Shown: positions 34,012 to 44,575, counted from the first letter of the stretch. The stretch: 64,000 nt of DNA from Sulfuricella sp. (GCA_023266195.1 JAHFRP010000006.1:62001-126000); one strand, 5' to 3'. Notes: a model not told the origin generated them from the letters alone. A program made the numbers and translations.

Positions 34012-37000
34012 TCAACCAATCCCCGCCCACTTCCGTCCCCACCACAACCGGAAGCGCTCCAGATAAAGATAAACCACCGGCGTGGTGTACAGGGTGAGCA
34101 ACTGGCTCACCATCAGGCCGCCGACGATGGCGATGCCGAGCGGGCGGCGCAGCTCGGAGCCTTCGCCGCCGCCCAGCGCCAGCGGCAGGGCGCCGAACAT
34201 CGCCGCCATGGTGGTCATCATGATCGGCCGGAAGCGCAGCACGCAGGCCTGGTAGATCGCGGCGGCGGCGTCCATGCCGTGCTCGCGCTGGGCGTCGAGG
34301 GCGAAGTCGATCATCATGATGGCGTTTTTCTTGACGATGCCGATCAGGAGAATCACCCCGATCAGCGCCATGATGGTGAATTCGGTGTTGAAGGCGAGCA
34401 GGGCCAGGAGCGCGCCCACGCCGGCCGACGGCAGGGTCGAAAGGATAGTGACGGGATGGACGTAGCTCTCGTAGAGCATGCCGAGCACGATGTAGACCGT
34501 CAGCAGCGCAGTGAGGATCAGCCAGGGCTGGGATGCCAGCGAATCCTGGAACGCCTTGGCGGTGCTCTGGAAGCTGCCGCGCACCGTGCCGGGCACGCCG
34601 ATGCGGGCCATGGTGTCGTTGATGATTTTCACCGCGTCGCCCAAAGCCATGCCGGGCGGCAGGTTGAATGAGATGGTGGACGCCGCGAACTGGCCCTGGT
34701 GGTTGACCGACAACGAGGTGCTGGTGGGCTCGTAGCGGCTGAACGCGGCGAGCGGCACCATCTGCCCGGAAGGGTTCTTCACCTCTACGTCCGCCAGCGA
34801 GGCGGGGCGCTGCCAATATTCGGGCGCGACTTCCATCACCACGTGGTACTGGTTGAGCTGGGAATAGATGGTGGAAACCTGGCGCTGGCCGAAGGCGTCG
34901 TACAGCGTGGCGTCGATCAGCCGCGGCGTCAGCCCGAGGCGGGCGGCGGTGGGCCGGTCGATGACGAGGGAGGTTTGCAGGCCCTTGTTCTGCTGGTCGG
35001 TGCTGACGTCGGCGAGCTTAGTCTCGTCGCGCAGCGCGCGCTCGATCCGCGGCGTCCAGGCCACCAGCTCGTTCAGGTCGTCGGCCTGCAGGGTGTACTG
35101 GTACTGGGCGTTGCCCGGCCGCCCGCCCATGCGGATGTCCTGGACGGCTTGGAGATAAAGGTTGGCCCCCGGCTCCTTCATCAGCTTCTTGCGCAGGCGC
35201 GCGACCACCTCGTCGGCGGAAATCTTGCGTTCGGCGAGCGGCTTCAGGGTGACGAACATGAAGCCGCCGTTGCGCTGGCCGCCGCCGGTGAAGCCGACCA
35301 CGTTGGCCACCGCCGGATCGGTGCGCACGATCTCCATGAAATCCGCCAGCTTCTGGCGCATGGCCTGGAACGAAATGCTCTGGTCGGCCTGGATCGAGCC
35401 GGTCAGCCGCCCGGTGTCCTGCTGCGGGAAAAAGCCCTTGGGCACCGCCGTGTACAGGTAGACGTTGAGCCCGACGGTGGCGGCGAGCAGCAGCATCATC
35501 AGGCGCGTGTGGCGCAGCGCCCAGGCCAGGCTGCTCTTGTAGTGCGCCAGCAGCCAGTCGAAGGCGCGCTCGGCAAGCGGCATCAGGCGCCCCGGCTGCG
35601 GCTGTTCGGCCTTGCGCTTCAGCATCCTGGCGCACATCATCGGCGTGACGGTGAGCGACAATACCAGCGAAATCGCCACCGCCGCCGACAGGGTGACGGC
35701 GAACTCGCGAAACAGCCGGCCGATGATGCCGCCCATCAGCAGAATCGGGATGAACACCGCGATCAGCGACAAGCTCATCGACAGCACCGTGAAGCCCACC
35801 TCGCGCGCGCCTTGCAGCGCCGCCTGGAAGGTCGGCATGCCCTTCTCGATGTGGCGCGAAACGTTCTCCAGCACCACGATGGCGTCGTCGACCACGAAGC
35901 CGGTGGCGATGGTGAGCGCCATCAGGGAGAGGTTGTCCAGGCTGTAGCCGGCGAAATACATCACGCCGAAGGTGCCGATCAGCGACACTGGCACCGCCAC
36001 CGCCGGGATCAACGTGGCGCGCGCATTGCGCAAGAACAGGAACACCACCAGGATCACCAGCGCAATCGAGATGGTCAGGGCGATTTCCACGTCGTGCAGG
36101 GAGGCGCGGATGGTCGGCGTGCGGTCCATCACCACTTTCAGGTCGATGGCGTTGGGAATCGAGGCGCGCAGCACCGGCAGCAGCGCGTTGACCCGGTTCA
36201 CCGTCTCGATGATGTTGGAGCCGGGCTGGCGGCGCAGGATCAGGAGCACCGCCGGCTGGGCGTTGGCCAGGCCGGCGTTGCGCAGATCCTGCACCGAATC
36301 GGTGACTTCGGCCACGTCGGACAGGCGCACCGCCGCGCCGTTGCGGTAGGCGACCACCAGCGGAATGTATGGAGCCGCCTGTTTCGCCTGGTCGGAGGCG
36401 CCGATCTGCCAGTGGCGGTCGCCGTCTTCCACCGCCCCCTTGGGCCGGTTGGCGTTGGCCGCGGCAAGCGCCGCGCGCACGTCCTCCAGGCCGATGCCGT
36501 ACTTGTTGAGCGCCTTGGGATTGAGCTCCACCCGCACCGCCGGCAGCGAGCTGCCGCCGACGTCCACCTGGCCGATGCCCTGCACCTGCGACAGCTTCTG
36601 CGCCAGGATGGTGGACGCCGCGTCGTACATCTGGCCGCGGTCGAGCGTCGCGGACATGAGCGACAAAATCATGATCGGCGCATCGGCCGGGTTGACCTTG
36701 CGGTAGGTCGGATTGCCCGGCAGGTTCACCGGCAGGTCGGCGCGCGACGCGTTGATCGCCGCCTGCACGTCGCGCGCGGCGCCGTCGATGTTGCGGTTGA
36801 GCTCGAACTGCAAGGTAATGCGGGAATTGCCGAGCGAGCTCGACGAAGTCATCTCGGTCACCCCGGCGATGCGCCCGAGCTGGCGTTCCAGCGGCGTCGC
36901 CACCGTCGCCGCCATGGTCTCCGGGCTCGCGCCGGGCAGCGAGGCCTGCACCGAAATGGTGGGGAAATCCACCTGCGGCAGGGGCGACACCGGCAACAGC

Positions 37001-37089
37001 GGAAACGCGAACAGCCCCGCCAGCGCCAGCCCCAGGGTCAGCAGGGTGGTGGCGACGGGGCGGTGGATAAAGGGGGCGGAGATGTTCAT
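34012..37089 (-). CDS. mdtC: RND multidrug efflux permease, MdtC-like
   Basis: A 1025-residue inner-membrane resistance-nodulation-division pump protein. The N terminus [20 protein letters not shown] is typical. The transmembrane proton-relay pair is in [20 protein letters not shown], and a lysine-containing helix follows near the C terminus ([20 protein letters not shown]). The large periplasmic loops are intact. It starts at ATG 37089; the extra upstream frame is encoded by a C-run/G-run repeat. Two adjacent permease genes imply a heteromultimeric MdtB2C-type pump, which in enterobacteria exports bile salts, novobiocin and other drugs. Confidence 0.93.
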   Translation of the reverse strand: MNISAPFIHRPVATTLLTLGLALAGLFAFPLLPVSPLPQVDFPTISVQASLPGASPETMAATVATPLERQLGRIAGVTEMTSSSSLGNSRITLQFELNRNIDGAARDVQAAINASRADLPVNLPGNPTYRKVNPADAPIMILSLMSATLDRGQMYDAASTILAQKLSQVQGIGQVDVGGSSLPAVRVELNPKALNKYGIGLEDVRAALAAANANRPKGAVEDGDRHWQIGASDQAKQAAPYIPLVVAYRNGAAVRLSDVAEVTDSVQDLRNAGLANAQPAVLLILRRQPGSNIIETVNRVNALLPVLRASIPNAIDLKVVMDRTPTIRASLHDVEIALTISIALVILVVFLFLRNARATLIPAVAVPVSLIGTFGVMYFAGYSLDNLSLMALTIATGFVVDDAIVVLENVSRHIEKGMPTFQAALQGAREVGFTVLSMSLSLIAVFIPILLMGGIIGRLFREFAVTLSAAVAISLVLSLTVTPMMCARMLKRKAEQPQPGRLMPLAERAFDWLLAHYKSSLAWALRHTRLMMLLLAATVGLNVYLYTAVPKGFFPQQDTGRLTGSIQADQSISFQAMRQKLADFMEIVRTDPAVANVVGFTGGGQRNGGFMFVTLKPLAERKISADEVVARLRKKLMKEPGANLYLQAVQDIRMGGRPGNAQYQYTLQADDLNELVAWTPRIERALRDETKLADVSTDQQNKGLQTSLVIDRPTAARLGLTPRLIDATLYDAFGQRQVSTIYSQLNQYHVVMEVAPEYWQRPASLADVEVKNPSGQMVPLAAFSRYEPTSTSLSVNHQGQFAASTISFNLPPGMALGDAVKIINDTMARIGVPGTVRGSFQSTAKAFQDSLASQPWLILTALLTVYIVLGMLYESYVHPVTILSTLPSAGVGALLALLAFNTEFTIMALIGVILLIGIVKKNAIMMIDFALDAQREHGMDAAAAIYQACVLRFRPIMMTTMAAMFGALPLALGGGEGSELRRPLGIAIVGGLMVSQLLTLYTTPVVYLYLERFRLWWGRKWAGIG

Positions 37090-37097
37090 GGCTGCCT

Positions 37098-37197
37098 TCC
37101 CCCCTTTGCAAAAGGGGGGGTAGGGGGGATTTCTACGACGTCTCGAATATTGGCACCGCTGAAATCCCCCCCCGCCCCCCTTTTGCAAAGGGGGGAG
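37098..37197. repeat. C-run/G-run repeat R1 between the two RND permease genes
   Basis: Two palindromes of CCCCCTTTTGCAAAAGGGGG type flank ATTTCTACGACGTCTCGAAT and a GAAATCCCC segment. It is closely similar to R2 at 40510, including the inner sequence, and more distantly to R3 and R4. It occupies most of the spacer within the efflux operon. Confidence 0.85.
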
Positions 37198-37257
37198 GCC
37201 CGTAGCCCGGATGCAGCATAGCGGAATCCGGGGTTCAAACGCGTTCCCCGGATTTCA

Positions 37258-40200
37258 CTACGTTTCATCCGGGCTACCCATCTCTTCCGCCACCACCGGC
37301 CGCCCGCGCCACGCGGCAAAACGCCGCGACATCCGGTCGAACGCCAGGTAGATCACCGGCGTGGTGAACAGGGTCAGCACCTGGCTGAGCAGCAGGCCGC
37401 CGACCATGGTGATGCCGAGCGGCTGGCGCAGTTCGGCGCCCATGCCGCCGCCGAGCATCAGCGGCAGGGCGGAAAGGAGCGCCGCCATGGTCGTCATCAG
37501 AATCGGCCGGAAGCGCAGCAGGCAGGCCTGGTGGATCGCTTCGCGCGGCGACTTGCCTTCCTTGCGCTCGGCGTCGAGGGCGAAGTCGATCATCATGATG
37601 GCGTTTTTCTTGACGATGCCGATCAACAGGATGATGCCGATGATGGCGACGATGCTAAGGTCGTTCCTCGACAGGATCAGCGCCAGCAAGGCGCCGACAC
37701 CGGCGGAAGGCAAGGTGGAGAGAATGGTGACGGGGTGGATGTAGCTTTCGTACAGCACGCCCAGCACGATGTACATGGTGACCACCGCCGCCAGGAGCAG
37801 GAACACTTCGTTGGCGAGCGAGCCGCGAAAGGCCAGCGCCGCGCCCTGGAAGCTGGTCTGCACGCTTTTCGGCAGGCCGATCTCCCGCTCCGCGCCTTCG
37901 ATGGCCTTGACCGCATCGCCGAGCGCGGCGCCGGGCGCGAGGTTGAACGACACGGTCGCCGCCGGGAACTGGCCGAGATGGTTGACCGACAACGCCATGG
38001 GCCGCTCGACGATGCGGGCGATGGCGGAAAGCGGCACCTGCTGCTGCGGCTGGGTGCCGGCGGCGCCGGTCTGGCCCGTCTGCCCGACCGGGACGTAAAT
38101 GGCCTCCAGCGCCGCCGGCCCCACCTGGAACTCGGGCCTGGCTTCCAGCACCACGCGGTACTGGTTGGCCTGGGTGAAGATGGTGGAAACGATGCGCTGG
38201 CCGAAGGCGTTGTAGAGCGCGTTGTCGATCGCCGCCGGGGTGATGCCGAGCCGCCCGGCGCTGTCGCGGTCGATCTCGACATAGGCCTGCAAGCCGTTGT
38301 CCTGCATGTCGCTCGCCACGTCGGCGAGCTGCGGCAGCCGGGCGAGCTTGTCCACCAGCAACGGCACCCACTGGCTGAGCTCGCGCGGATCGGTGTCCTG
38401 CACCGCGAACTGGTACTGGGTGCGGCTGACGCGGGTTTCGATGGTCAGATCCTGCACCGGCTGCATGTACAAGGTGATCCCCGGCACCTCGGCGACCTTG
38501 GGCTGGAGGCGGCGGATCACGTCCGAGGCGCCGTCGCGCTGGTTGCGCGGCTTGAGGTTGATCAGCAGGCGGCCGCTGTTGAGGGTGGCGTTGGTGCCGT
38601 CCACGCCGATGAAGGAAGACAGGCTTTCCACCGCCGGGTCTTGCAGGATCACGTCGGCCAGCGCCCGCTGCCGCGCCGCCATGGCGGGAAACGACACCGA
38701 CTGGGTGGCGTCGGACACGCCCTGGATCAGGCCGGTGTCCTGCACCGGGAAAAATCCCTTGGGAATGAAAACGTACAGGATCACCGTCAGCACCAGCGTG
38801 CCTATCGCCACGCCCAAGGTGGCGCGCTGGCGGTCGAGCACCCAGTCGAGCATCCGGCCGTAGCGCGCGATCACTTGGTCGAACATCCGCCCGGTGACGC
38901 GGTAGAACCGGCCCTGCTCGGATTCCGGGGTGTGGCGCAGCAGCTTGGCGCACAGCATCGGCGTCAGGGTGAGCGAGACCACCGCCGAAATCAGGATGGC
39001 CACCGCCAGGGTGATGGCGAATTCGCGGAACAGCCGGCCCACCACTTCGCTCATGAACAACAGCGGGATCAGCACCGCGATCAGCGAGAAAGTCAGCGAG
39101 ATGATGGTGAAGCCGATCTGCTCGGCGCCCTTCAGCGCGGCGTCCAGGGGCTTTTCGCCCTGTTCGATGTAGCGCGAGATGTTCTCGATCATGACGATGG
39201 CGTCGTCCACCACGAAGCCGGTGGCGATGGTGAGCGACATCAGCGTCAGGTTGTTGATGCTGAACCCGGCCAGGTACATCACGCCGAAGGTGCCGACCAG
39301 CGAAATCGGCACGGCAAAGCTGGGAATCAGGGTGGCGGGCACGTTGCGCAGGAACACGAAAATCACCATCACCACCAGCGCGATGGCCAGCAGCAGCTCG
39401 AACTGGATATCCTTGACCGAGGCGCGGATGGTGACGGTGCGGTCGGTCAGCACGGTCATCTCCACCGCGGCGGGCAGCGCTTCCTGCAACTGCGGCAGCA
39501 GCTTCTTGATGCGGTCCACCACTTCGATCACGTTGGCGCCGGGCTGGCGCTGGATGTTGAGGATCACCGCCGGCGCCTGATTGCGCCAGGCGGCGAGGCG
39601 CACGTTCTCGGCATCGTCCACCACGTCGGCCACGTCCGACAGGCGGATCGGCGCGCCGTTGCGGTAGGCGATGACCAGCGACCGGTAGTCGGCGCCGGAC
39701 TTGAGCTGGTCGTTGGCGTCGATGGTGTAGGCGCGGCTGGGGCCGTCGAAGCTGCCCTTGGCCTGGTTGACGTTGGCGTTGCCGACCGCGGTGCGCAAGT
39801 CGTCCAGACTAAGGCCGTAGGACGCCAGCGCCTTGGGGTTGGCGCGCACCCGCACGGCGGGGCGCTGGCCGCCGCTGATGCTGACCAGGCCGACGCCGGG
39901 CAGCTGCGAAATCTTCTGCGCCAAGCGGGTATCGGCCAGGTCTTCCACGCGGAACAGCGGCAGGGTGTTCGAAGTCAGCGCCAGCGTCAGGATCGGCGCG
40001 TCCGCCGGGTTGACCTTGCTGTAGATCGGCGGCGCCGGCAGGTCGGTGGGCAGGAAGGTGCCGGCCGCGTTGATCGCCGCCTGCACCTCCTGCTCGGCCA
40101 CGTCGAGGGAAAGGTCGAGGCTGAATTGCAACGTGATCACCGACGCCCCGCCCGAACTGGCGGACGACATCTGGTTCAGCCCCGGCACCTGGCCGAACTG

Positions 40201-40407
40201 GCGCTCCAGCGGCGCCGTCACCGAGGAAGTCATCACGTCGGGACTGGCGCCGGGATAGAGCGTGACCACCTGGATCGTCGGGTAGTCCACCTCCGGCAGC
40301 GCCGAGATCGGCAGCATGCGGTACGCCACCAGGCCGGCGAGCAGGATCGCCACCATGAACAGCGAGGTGGCGACGGGTCGGAGGATGAAAAGGCGGGAGG
40401 GGTTCAT
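37258..40407 (-). CDS. mdtB: RND multidrug efflux permease, MdtB-like
   Basis: A 1049-residue RND permease. N terminus [20 protein letters not shown]; proton relay in [40 protein letters not shown] near the C terminus. It is paralogous to the next gene but not identical, as expected for MdtB with MdtC. A short insertion [16 protein letters not shown] lies in a periplasmic loop (about residue 735). The ATG at 40407 (MNPSRLFIL) matches the family. It is separated from the adaptor gene by repeat R2 and a long GC hairpin, which may lower or process downstream expression. Confidence 0.93.
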   Translation of the reverse strand: MNPSRLFILRPVATSLFMVAILLAGLVAYRMLPISALPEVDYPTIQVVTLYPGASPDVMTSSVTAPLERQFGQVPGLNQMSSASSGGASVITLQFSLDLSLDVAEQEVQAAINAAGTFLPTDLPAPPIYSKVNPADAPILTLALTSNTLPLFRVEDLADTRLAQKISQLPGVGLVSISGGQRPAVRVRANPKALASYGLSLDDLRTAVGNANVNQAKGSFDGPSRAYTIDANDQLKSGADYRSLVIAYRNGAPIRLSDVADVVDDAENVRLAAWRNQAPAVILNIQRQPGANVIEVVDRIKKLLPQLQEALPAAVEMTVLTDRTVTIRASVKDIQFELLLAIALVVMVIFVFLRNVPATLIPSFAVPISLVGTFGVMYLAGFSINNLTLMSLTIATGFVVDDAIVMIENISRYIEQGEKPLDAALKGAEQIGFTIISLTFSLIAVLIPLLFMSEVVGRLFREFAITLAVAILISAVVSLTLTPMLCAKLLRHTPESEQGRFYRVTGRMFDQVIARYGRMLDWVLDRQRATLGVAIGTLVLTVILYVFIPKGFFPVQDTGLIQGVSDATQSVSFPAMAARQRALADVILQDPAVESLSSFIGVDGTNATLNSGRLLINLKPRNQRDGASDVIRRLQPKVAEVPGITLYMQPVQDLTIETRVSRTQYQFAVQDTDPRELSQWVPLLVDKLARLPQLADVASDMQDNGLQAYVEIDRDSAGRLGITPAAIDNALYNAFGQRIVSTIFTQANQYRVVLEARPEFQVGPAALEAIYVPVGQTGQTGAAGTQPQQQVPLSAIARIVERPMALSVNHLGQFPAATVSFNLAPGAALGDAVKAIEGAEREIGLPKSVQTSFQGAALAFRGSLANEVFLLLAAVVTMYIVLGVLYESYIHPVTILSTLPSAGVGALLALILSRNDLSIVAIIGIILLIGIVKKNAIMMIDFALDAERKEGKSPREAIHQACLLRFRPILMTTMAALLSALPLMLGGGMGAELRQPLGITMVGGLLLSQVLTLFTTPVIYLAFDRMSRRFAAWRGRPVVAEEMGSPDET

Positions 40408-40509
40408 CAGCTTTCCGTCCTCTCCGCCGCCGGCAAGAATATCCCCCCCTTTGTCTCGCCGTGGTCGCCGCGAAGCGGCGGGAACCCGGCGGGGACACTC
40501 CTCGCGGGT

Positions 40510-40599
40510 GAAAAAGGGGGGTTAGGGGGGATTTCTACGGTGTCTCGAATATTGGCGCCGCTGAAATCCCCCCCCGCCCCCCTTTTGCAAAGGGGGGAG
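40510..40599. repeat. C-run/G-run repeat R2 upstream of mdtB
   Basis: Shares ATTTCTACGGTGTCTCGAAT and the flanking G-run/C-run palindromes with R1 at 37098. It is part of the spacer between the adaptor and the first permease gene. Confidence 0.85.
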
Positions 40600-40612
40600 T
40601 TAGAAGAATCAC

Positions 40613-40670
40613 TGTAGGATGCGCCGTGCGCACCATTGCGGCCACTGGTGCGCACGGCGCACCCTACAGA
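40613..40670. repeat. Long GC-rich hairpin in the mdtA-mdtB spacer
   Basis: GCGCCGTGCGCACCA (40621-40635) pairs perfectly with TGGTGCGCACGGCGC (40646-40660) around a 10-base loop, extended by TGTAGGAT/ACCCTACA. It is related to the palindrome at 5688. It lies just after the mdtA stop in transcription order and could attenuate or stabilise the operon mRNA. Confidence 0.75.
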
Positions 40671-40693
40671 AACTCTCCCGCAGGCGTAGCGCC

Positions 40694-41950
40694 TCACTGC
40701 CCGCCCCACTTGCGCTTCCCTCCGCCCCCTTGCTTGTGCGCGCCATCCTTCTGGCTCATGCCCGCGCCGCGCGTGGTCAGCTCCACCTTGGCCCCTTCGC
40801 GCAGCTTGTCGGCGCCGTCCACCACCACCTGCTCGCCCAGCGCGAGGCCGCTGTCGATGGAGGTATTTTCGCCCTCGGCGGGGCCGATCTTCACCGGGCG
40901 CACCGTCACCGTCCGGTCCGCCTTCACCACGTAGACGTAGGTCCCCTGCACGCCGCGCTGGATGGCGGCGGTCGGCGTCAGGAGGACGTTGCGGCGCGTA
41001 TCCACCAGCATGCGCGCGTTGACGAACTGGTTGGGAAACAAGGCGTTGTCGGTATTGGCAAACAGCGCCTTGAGCTTGACCGTGCCGGTGGCGGGGTCGA
41101 TCTGGTTGTCGGCGGTGAGCAGCGTGCCGTCGGCGAGCTTCGTCTTCTGCTCGCGGTCGTAGGCCGCCACCGGCAGTTGTTCTCCGGCCTGCAGCCGGCG
41201 CATGACCGTCGGCAGGTTGTCCTCGGGCAGGGTGAACACCACGGTGATCGGCTGCAATTGCGCGATCACCGCCAGCCCGCCGGCGTCGCTCGCGTGCACC
41301 ATGTTGCCGGGATCGACCTGGCGCAGGCCGACGCGGCCGCCGATGGGCGCGGCGATGCGGGTGTAGGCCAGCTGCAGGCGGGCGTTATCGACCTGGCCCT
41401 GGTCGGACTTGACCGTGCCTTCGTATTGGCGCACCAGGGCTTCCTGGGTGTCGAGCTGCTGCCTGGCGACGGAATCCTCGGCGAACAGGGCACGATAGCG
41501 CGCCAGATCGACCTGGGCGTTCTTGAGCAGCGCCTGGTCGCGCGCCATCTGCCCCTCGGCCTGGGTCAGCTGCACCTGGAACGGGCGCGGATCGATCTCG
41601 GCCAGCAGATCGCCCGCCCGGACCAGCCCGCCTTCGCGGAACGACAGGCTCATCAGCTGCCCGTCCACCCGCGTCTTCACCGTCACCACGTTGCGCGGCG
41701 TCACCGTGCCGAGACCGCCGAGATAAACGCCGATATCGCCGGTCTTCACCGCCGCCGCCACTACCGGAACCGCCTTCCCGGCGAAATCGCGCTTGCCGTT
41801 GCCGCGCTGGTCGGGGGAAGAGGACGGCGCAAGAATCCACCAGGCGCCGGCGGCGAGCAGGCCCAGCGCCACCAGCCAACGCCAGGGCCGGCCGGGTATC
41901 TTCTTCGGGGTGGCCGGCGGTTCAGTCTGTTGTGGGGATGTCGTATTCAT
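40694..41950 (-). CDS. mdtA: RND periplasmic adaptor (membrane fusion protein), MdtA-like
   Basis: About 418 residues. An N-terminal membrane anchor (WLVALGLLAAGAWWILAPSS) is followed by the lipoyl/barrel-sandwich domain (GTVTPRNVVTVKTRVDGQLM), an alpha hairpin (LLKNAQVDLARYRALFAEDS) and the beta-barrel domain (YTRIAAPIGGRVGLRQVDPG, VVFTLPEDNLP). It links the permeases to the NodT channel. The start at ATG 41950 is chosen because the upstream frame runs through untranslated repeat R3. It is the first gene of the operon and divergent from a MarR gene 410 bases away. The C-terminal tail is basic and low-complexity. Confidence 0.92.
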   Translation of the reverse strand: MNTTSPQQTEPPATPKKIPGRPWRWLVALGLLAAGAWWILAPSSSPDQRGNGKRDFAGKAVPVVAAAVKTGDIGVYLGGLGTVTPRNVVTVKTRVDGQLMSLSFREGGLVRAGDLLAEIDPRPFQVQLTQAEGQMARDQALLKNAQVDLARYRALFAEDSVARQQLDTQEALVRQYEGTVKSDQGQVDNARLQLAYTRIAAPIGGRVGLRQVDPGNMVHASDAGGLAVIAQLQPITVVFTLPEDNLPTVMRRLQAGEQLPVAAYDREQKTKLADGTLLTADNQIDPATGTVKLKALFANTDNALFPNQFVNARMLVDTRRNVLLTPTAAIQRGVQGTYVYVVKADRTVTVRPVKIGPAEGENTSIDSGLALGEQVVVDGADKLREGAKVELTTRGAGMSQKDGAHKQGGGGKRKWGGQ

Positions 41951-42123
41951 CGTCGTATTGTTTATTTTGTCGATCAAAAGGGAGCCGGCCTGCGGGTCAG
42001 GCTTTCCGATGAAATTTACCAGAAAGACGTCACTGTAACATTCCAAAATTGAAACAAATTGTTTCGCGCCGCCAACTAATTTTAGTTTGTCAGATTGAAT
42101 TCGCATCGGATTCGCATAGCGCC

Positions 42124-42223
42124 TTCCCCCTTTGAAAAAGGGGGATTGAGGGGGATTTAAAAATGCCGGCAGGTCGTGGTGCCGCTTTAAATCCCCCCTA
42201 CCCCCCCCTTTTTCAAAGGGGGG
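42124..42223. repeat. C-run/G-run repeat R3 upstream of mdtA
   Basis: CCCCCTTTGAAAAAGGGGGA and a mirror-type CCCCCCCTTTTTCAAAGGGG flank a variable centre. It is the same class as R4 at 62730. It occupies the mdtA leader region; the rest of the 410-base gap holds the marR promoter/operator and AT-rich DNA. Confidence 0.8.
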
Positions 42224-42302
42224 AACATTACCGCCAGTCGAACCTGACAAAGTAGAGCTAATGATAGGTCGTGGTTTCTGCCTATATTTATTTTTTACGG
42301 TA

Positions 42303-42348
42303 TTGACATATGGTTCTAACTAGGACTATTATTGTCCTAACTAGAACC
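42303..42348 (+). promoter_or_regulatory. marR promoter overlapped by a large palindromic operator
   Basis: -35 TTGACA (42303-42308) and -10 TATTAT (42327-42332), 18 bases apart. An inverted repeat TGGTTCTAACTAGGAC (42311-42326) / GTCCTAACTAGAACCA (42333-42348), 14 of 16 bases symmetric, covers the spacer and -10. This is a strong candidate for the binding site of the adjacent MarR protein. Confidence 0.75.
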
Positions 42349-42360
42349 AATTAAGCCATC

Positions 42361-42852
42361 ATGCCCAACGCACCCTTCCTCCCGACCTTGCGCCAGCTCG
42401 CCGGCGCCTACCAGGCTTTCGAGGCCTATTCGTCCGCCCACATCCGCACCCTCGGCCTGACTTCGGCACAGTTCGACATCGTCGCCACGCTCGGCAACAC
42501 GCCGGGCATGTCGTTCAGGGAGCTCGGCGAAAAAACGCTGATCACCAAGGGCACGCTGACCGGCGTGGTCGATCGCCTGGCGGAGAAGCAGCTGGTGCGG
42601 CGCATCGCATCGCCCAGCGACGGCCGCAGCCAGATCGTGCAGCTCACCCCGGAGGGCGAGGCGCTGTTCGCACGCATCTTCCCGGCGCACCTGGCGCACA
42701 TGCAGCAGGCCTTCGACGGGCTGGCGGCGGACGAACTGGCCGCCATTGGCGACACCCTCGGCCGGCTGCGCGAGGCGTTCGTCGCGGCACTCGACGTAAA
42801 ACTCGCGAAGCGAGACCTCGCCCCCCCTCTCCCGCTTGCGGGAGAGGGCTAG
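42361..42852 (+). CDS. MarR-family regulator divergent from the efflux operon
   Basis: 163 residues with a MarR winged helix: FRELGEKTLITKGTLTGVVD (recognition helix region), LAEKQLVRRIASPSDGRSQI and VQLTPEGEALFARI. The ATG at 42361 is 13 bases after the operator palindrome, so autorepression is likely. Divergence from mdtABC-nodT suggests it also controls efflux, perhaps relieved by a drug-like ligand (inference). The last ten residues, APPLPLAGEG, are encoded by a CTCTCCC/GGGAGAG repeat, so the native C terminus may have been replaced. Confidence 0.88.
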   Translation: MPNAPFLPTLRQLAGAYQAFEAYSSAHIRTLGLTSAQFDIVATLGNTPGMSFRELGEKTLITKGTLTGVVDRLAEKQLVRRIASPSDGRSQIVQLTPEGEALFARIFPAHLAHMQQAFDGLAADELAAIGDTLGRLREAFVAALDVKLAKRDLAPPLPLAGEG

Positions 42853-42880
42853 GGGAGAGGGTTAGCCGGATGGAGGAAGA

Positions 42881-43432
42881 TTGATGAATCCCCGCTACAC
42901 CCGCACCGCCGTCGCGCTGCACTGGCTGGTGTTCGGACTGATCCTCGCCAACTTTCCGCTCGGGCTGTACATGGCCGATCTGCATTTTTCGCCGCTCCAG
43001 CTCAGGCTGCTCAGCTACCACAAGTGGATCGGCGTCACCGTGTTCCTGCTCGCCGCGGCACGCCTGTCCTGGCGCGCCGCGCACACCCCGCCGCCCCTGC
43101 CGGCAAGCATGCCGGAGTGGGAACGGCACGCCGCCCACGGCCTGCACTTCCTGCTCTACCTGCTGCTGTTCGCGATTCCGCTCACCGGCTGGCTGACCAG
43201 CTCGGCCAAGGGCATCCAGACCATCTATCTCGGCCTGGTGCCGCTGCCCGACCTGATCGGCAAGGACAAGGCGCTCGGCCAATTGCTCGGGGAAGTGCAC
43301 AGCGGGCTGAATTTCGCCCTGCTGGCGCTGGTCGGCATCCACGCCGGCGCCGCGCTCAAGCATCACTTTCTCGACCGCGACGGCGTCCTCGCCCGGATGC
43401 TGCCGTTTCTCGCCAAGGAGACCACCCGATGA
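42881..43432 (+). CDS. Cytochrome b561-type membrane protein
   Basis: 183 residues with four membrane helices and the expected haem-ligand histidines: TAVALHWLVFGLIL, LSYHKWIGVTVFLLAAARLS, HAAHGLHFLLYLLLF and VGIHAGAALKHHF. Bacterial b561 proteins pass electrons between quinones and periplasmic acceptors and often adjoin yceI genes, as here. The stop overlaps the next ATG (ATGA), so the pair is coupled. AGGAAG precedes the ATG. Confidence 0.92.
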   Translation: MMNPRYTRTAVALHWLVFGLILANFPLGLYMADLHFSPLQLRLLSYHKWIGVTVFLLAAARLSWRAAHTPPPLPASMPEWERHAAHGLHFLLYLLLFAIPLTGWLTSSAKGIQTIYLGLVPLPDLIGKDKALGQLLGEVHSGLNFALLALVGIHAGAALKHHFLDRDGVLARMLPFLAKETTR

Positions 43433-43974
43433 CCCGACTTTACGCCGCACTCGCCCTGCTCGCCTCCGGCGCGCTCCATGCCGCCGAATTCCGCGCCGTG
43501 CAGCTCGACAAGAGCTCGATTTCGTTCGTCTCGAAACAGATGAACGTGCCGGTCGAAGGCGCGTTCAGGAAATTCACCGCACAAATCGCCCTCGATCCGG
43601 CCAGGCCCGAGGCCGGGCGCGCCCATGTCGAAATCGATCCGGCCGGCATCGACACCGGCAACGACGAAGCCAACGAAGAGGTCAAGGGCAAAAACTGGTT
43701 CAACGTGCGCGAATTTCCCACGGCCGCCTTTACCGCGACCAGCGTCAAGCCGCTCGGCGGCGGCCGCTACGAGGCGGCCGGCAAGCTCACACTCAAGGGC
43801 AAGACCGTCGAGCTGCGCGCGCCGTTCACCCTCAGGCAGGAAAAAGGCGGCCTGGCCATGGACGGCAGCTTCCCGCTCAAGCGCCTCGATTACGGCATCG
43901 GCTCCGGCGTCTGGGGCGACACCTCGGTGGTCGCCGACGAGGTACTGATCAAGTTTCATTTTGTTTTGAAGTAG
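43429..43974 (+). CDS. YceI-family periplasmic protein (first copy)
   Basis: 181 residues. Short signal peptide (LYAALALLASGALHAAEF) and a YceI lipocalin-like domain: VQLDKSSISFVSKQMNVPVE, IDTGNDEANEEVKGKNWFNV, FPTAAFTATSVKPLGGGRYE and GKLTLKGKTVELRAPFTL. YceI proteins bind polyisoprenoid lipids such as quinone precursors. The ATG overlaps the cytochrome b561 stop, suggesting a quinone-related role for the pair. A second yceI gene follows 22 bases after the stop. Confidence 0.92.
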   Translation: MTRLYAALALLASGALHAAEFRAVQLDKSSISFVSKQMNVPVEGAFRKFTAQIALDPARPEAGRAHVEIDPAGIDTGNDEANEEVKGKNWFNVREFPTAAFTATSVKPLGGGRYEAAGKLTLKGKTVELRAPFTLRQEKGGLAMDGSFPLKRLDYGIGSGVWGDTSVVADEVLIKFHFVLK

Positions 43975-43996
43975 CACCCACCACAGGAGAACCACC

Positions 43997-44569
43997 ATGA
44001 ACAAAACCCTGCTCGCCGCCCTGGCTCTTTCCTCCACCCTGAGCGCAACGGCGTTCGCCGCCACCGACAACTACACCATCGACCCGCAGCACACCTTTCC
44101 GAGCTTCGAGCTGAGCCACCTCGGCTTCTCCACCCAGCGCGGCCGCTTCGACCACAGCGCCGGCAAGATCGCGCTGGACCCGGCCGGCAAGAGCGGCAGC
44201 ATCAGCGTGATCATCGATGCCGCATCGATCGACACCGGCCTGCCCGATCTGGAAAAGCACCTGCGCAGCGACGATTTCTTCGACGTCGCGAAGTACCCGA
44301 CCATCACCTTCGTCTCGAACAAGCTCAAGTTCGCCGACGACAAGCTCGCCGGCGCCGACGGCGAATTCACCCTGCACGGCGTGACCCGGCCGGTCAGCCT
44401 GAAGCTCGACCACTTCGCCTGCGGCCCCCACCCGATGACCAAGAAAATGCGCTGCGGCGCCAACGCCACGACCACGATCAAGCGCTCCGAATTCGGCATG
44501 GCCAAGTACGTGCCGCTGGTCGGCGACGACGTGAGAATCGCGATCCAGGTCGAAGCGGACAGGGATTAG
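43997..44569 (+). CDS. YceI-family periplasmic protein (second copy)
   Basis: 190 residues. Signal peptide NKTLLAALALSSTLSATAFA. The YceI domain reads NYTIDPQHTFPSFELSHLGF, IDTGLPDLEKHLRSDDFFDV and FTLHGVTRPVSLKLDHFACG. It is clearly diverged from the first copy, so the tandem pair is an old duplication or serves different ligands. CAGGAG precedes the ATG. A pair of REP-like palindromes begins right after its stop. Confidence 0.93.
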   Translation: MNKTLLAALALSSTLSATAFAATDNYTIDPQHTFPSFELSHLGFSTQRGRFDHSAGKIALDPAGKSGSISVIIDAASIDTGLPDLEKHLRSDDFFDVAKYPTITFVSNKLKFADDKLAGADGEFTLHGVTRPVSLKLDHFACGPHPMTKKMRCGANATTTIKRSEFGMAKYVPLVGDDVRIAIQVEADRD

Positions 44570-44575
44570 CAGCAG

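Noticed and set aside
34699-37221. Very long plus-strand open frame (840 codons) opposite the MdtC-like gene
   Set aside because: Antisense shadow of a high-GC gene; the minus strand encodes a full RND permease with conserved motifs and the plus-strand product has Arg/His-biased composition.
37531-40617. Plus-strand open frame of 1028 codons opposite the MdtB-like gene
   Set aside because: Same reason: codon-bias shadow of the permease gene, with no family motif.
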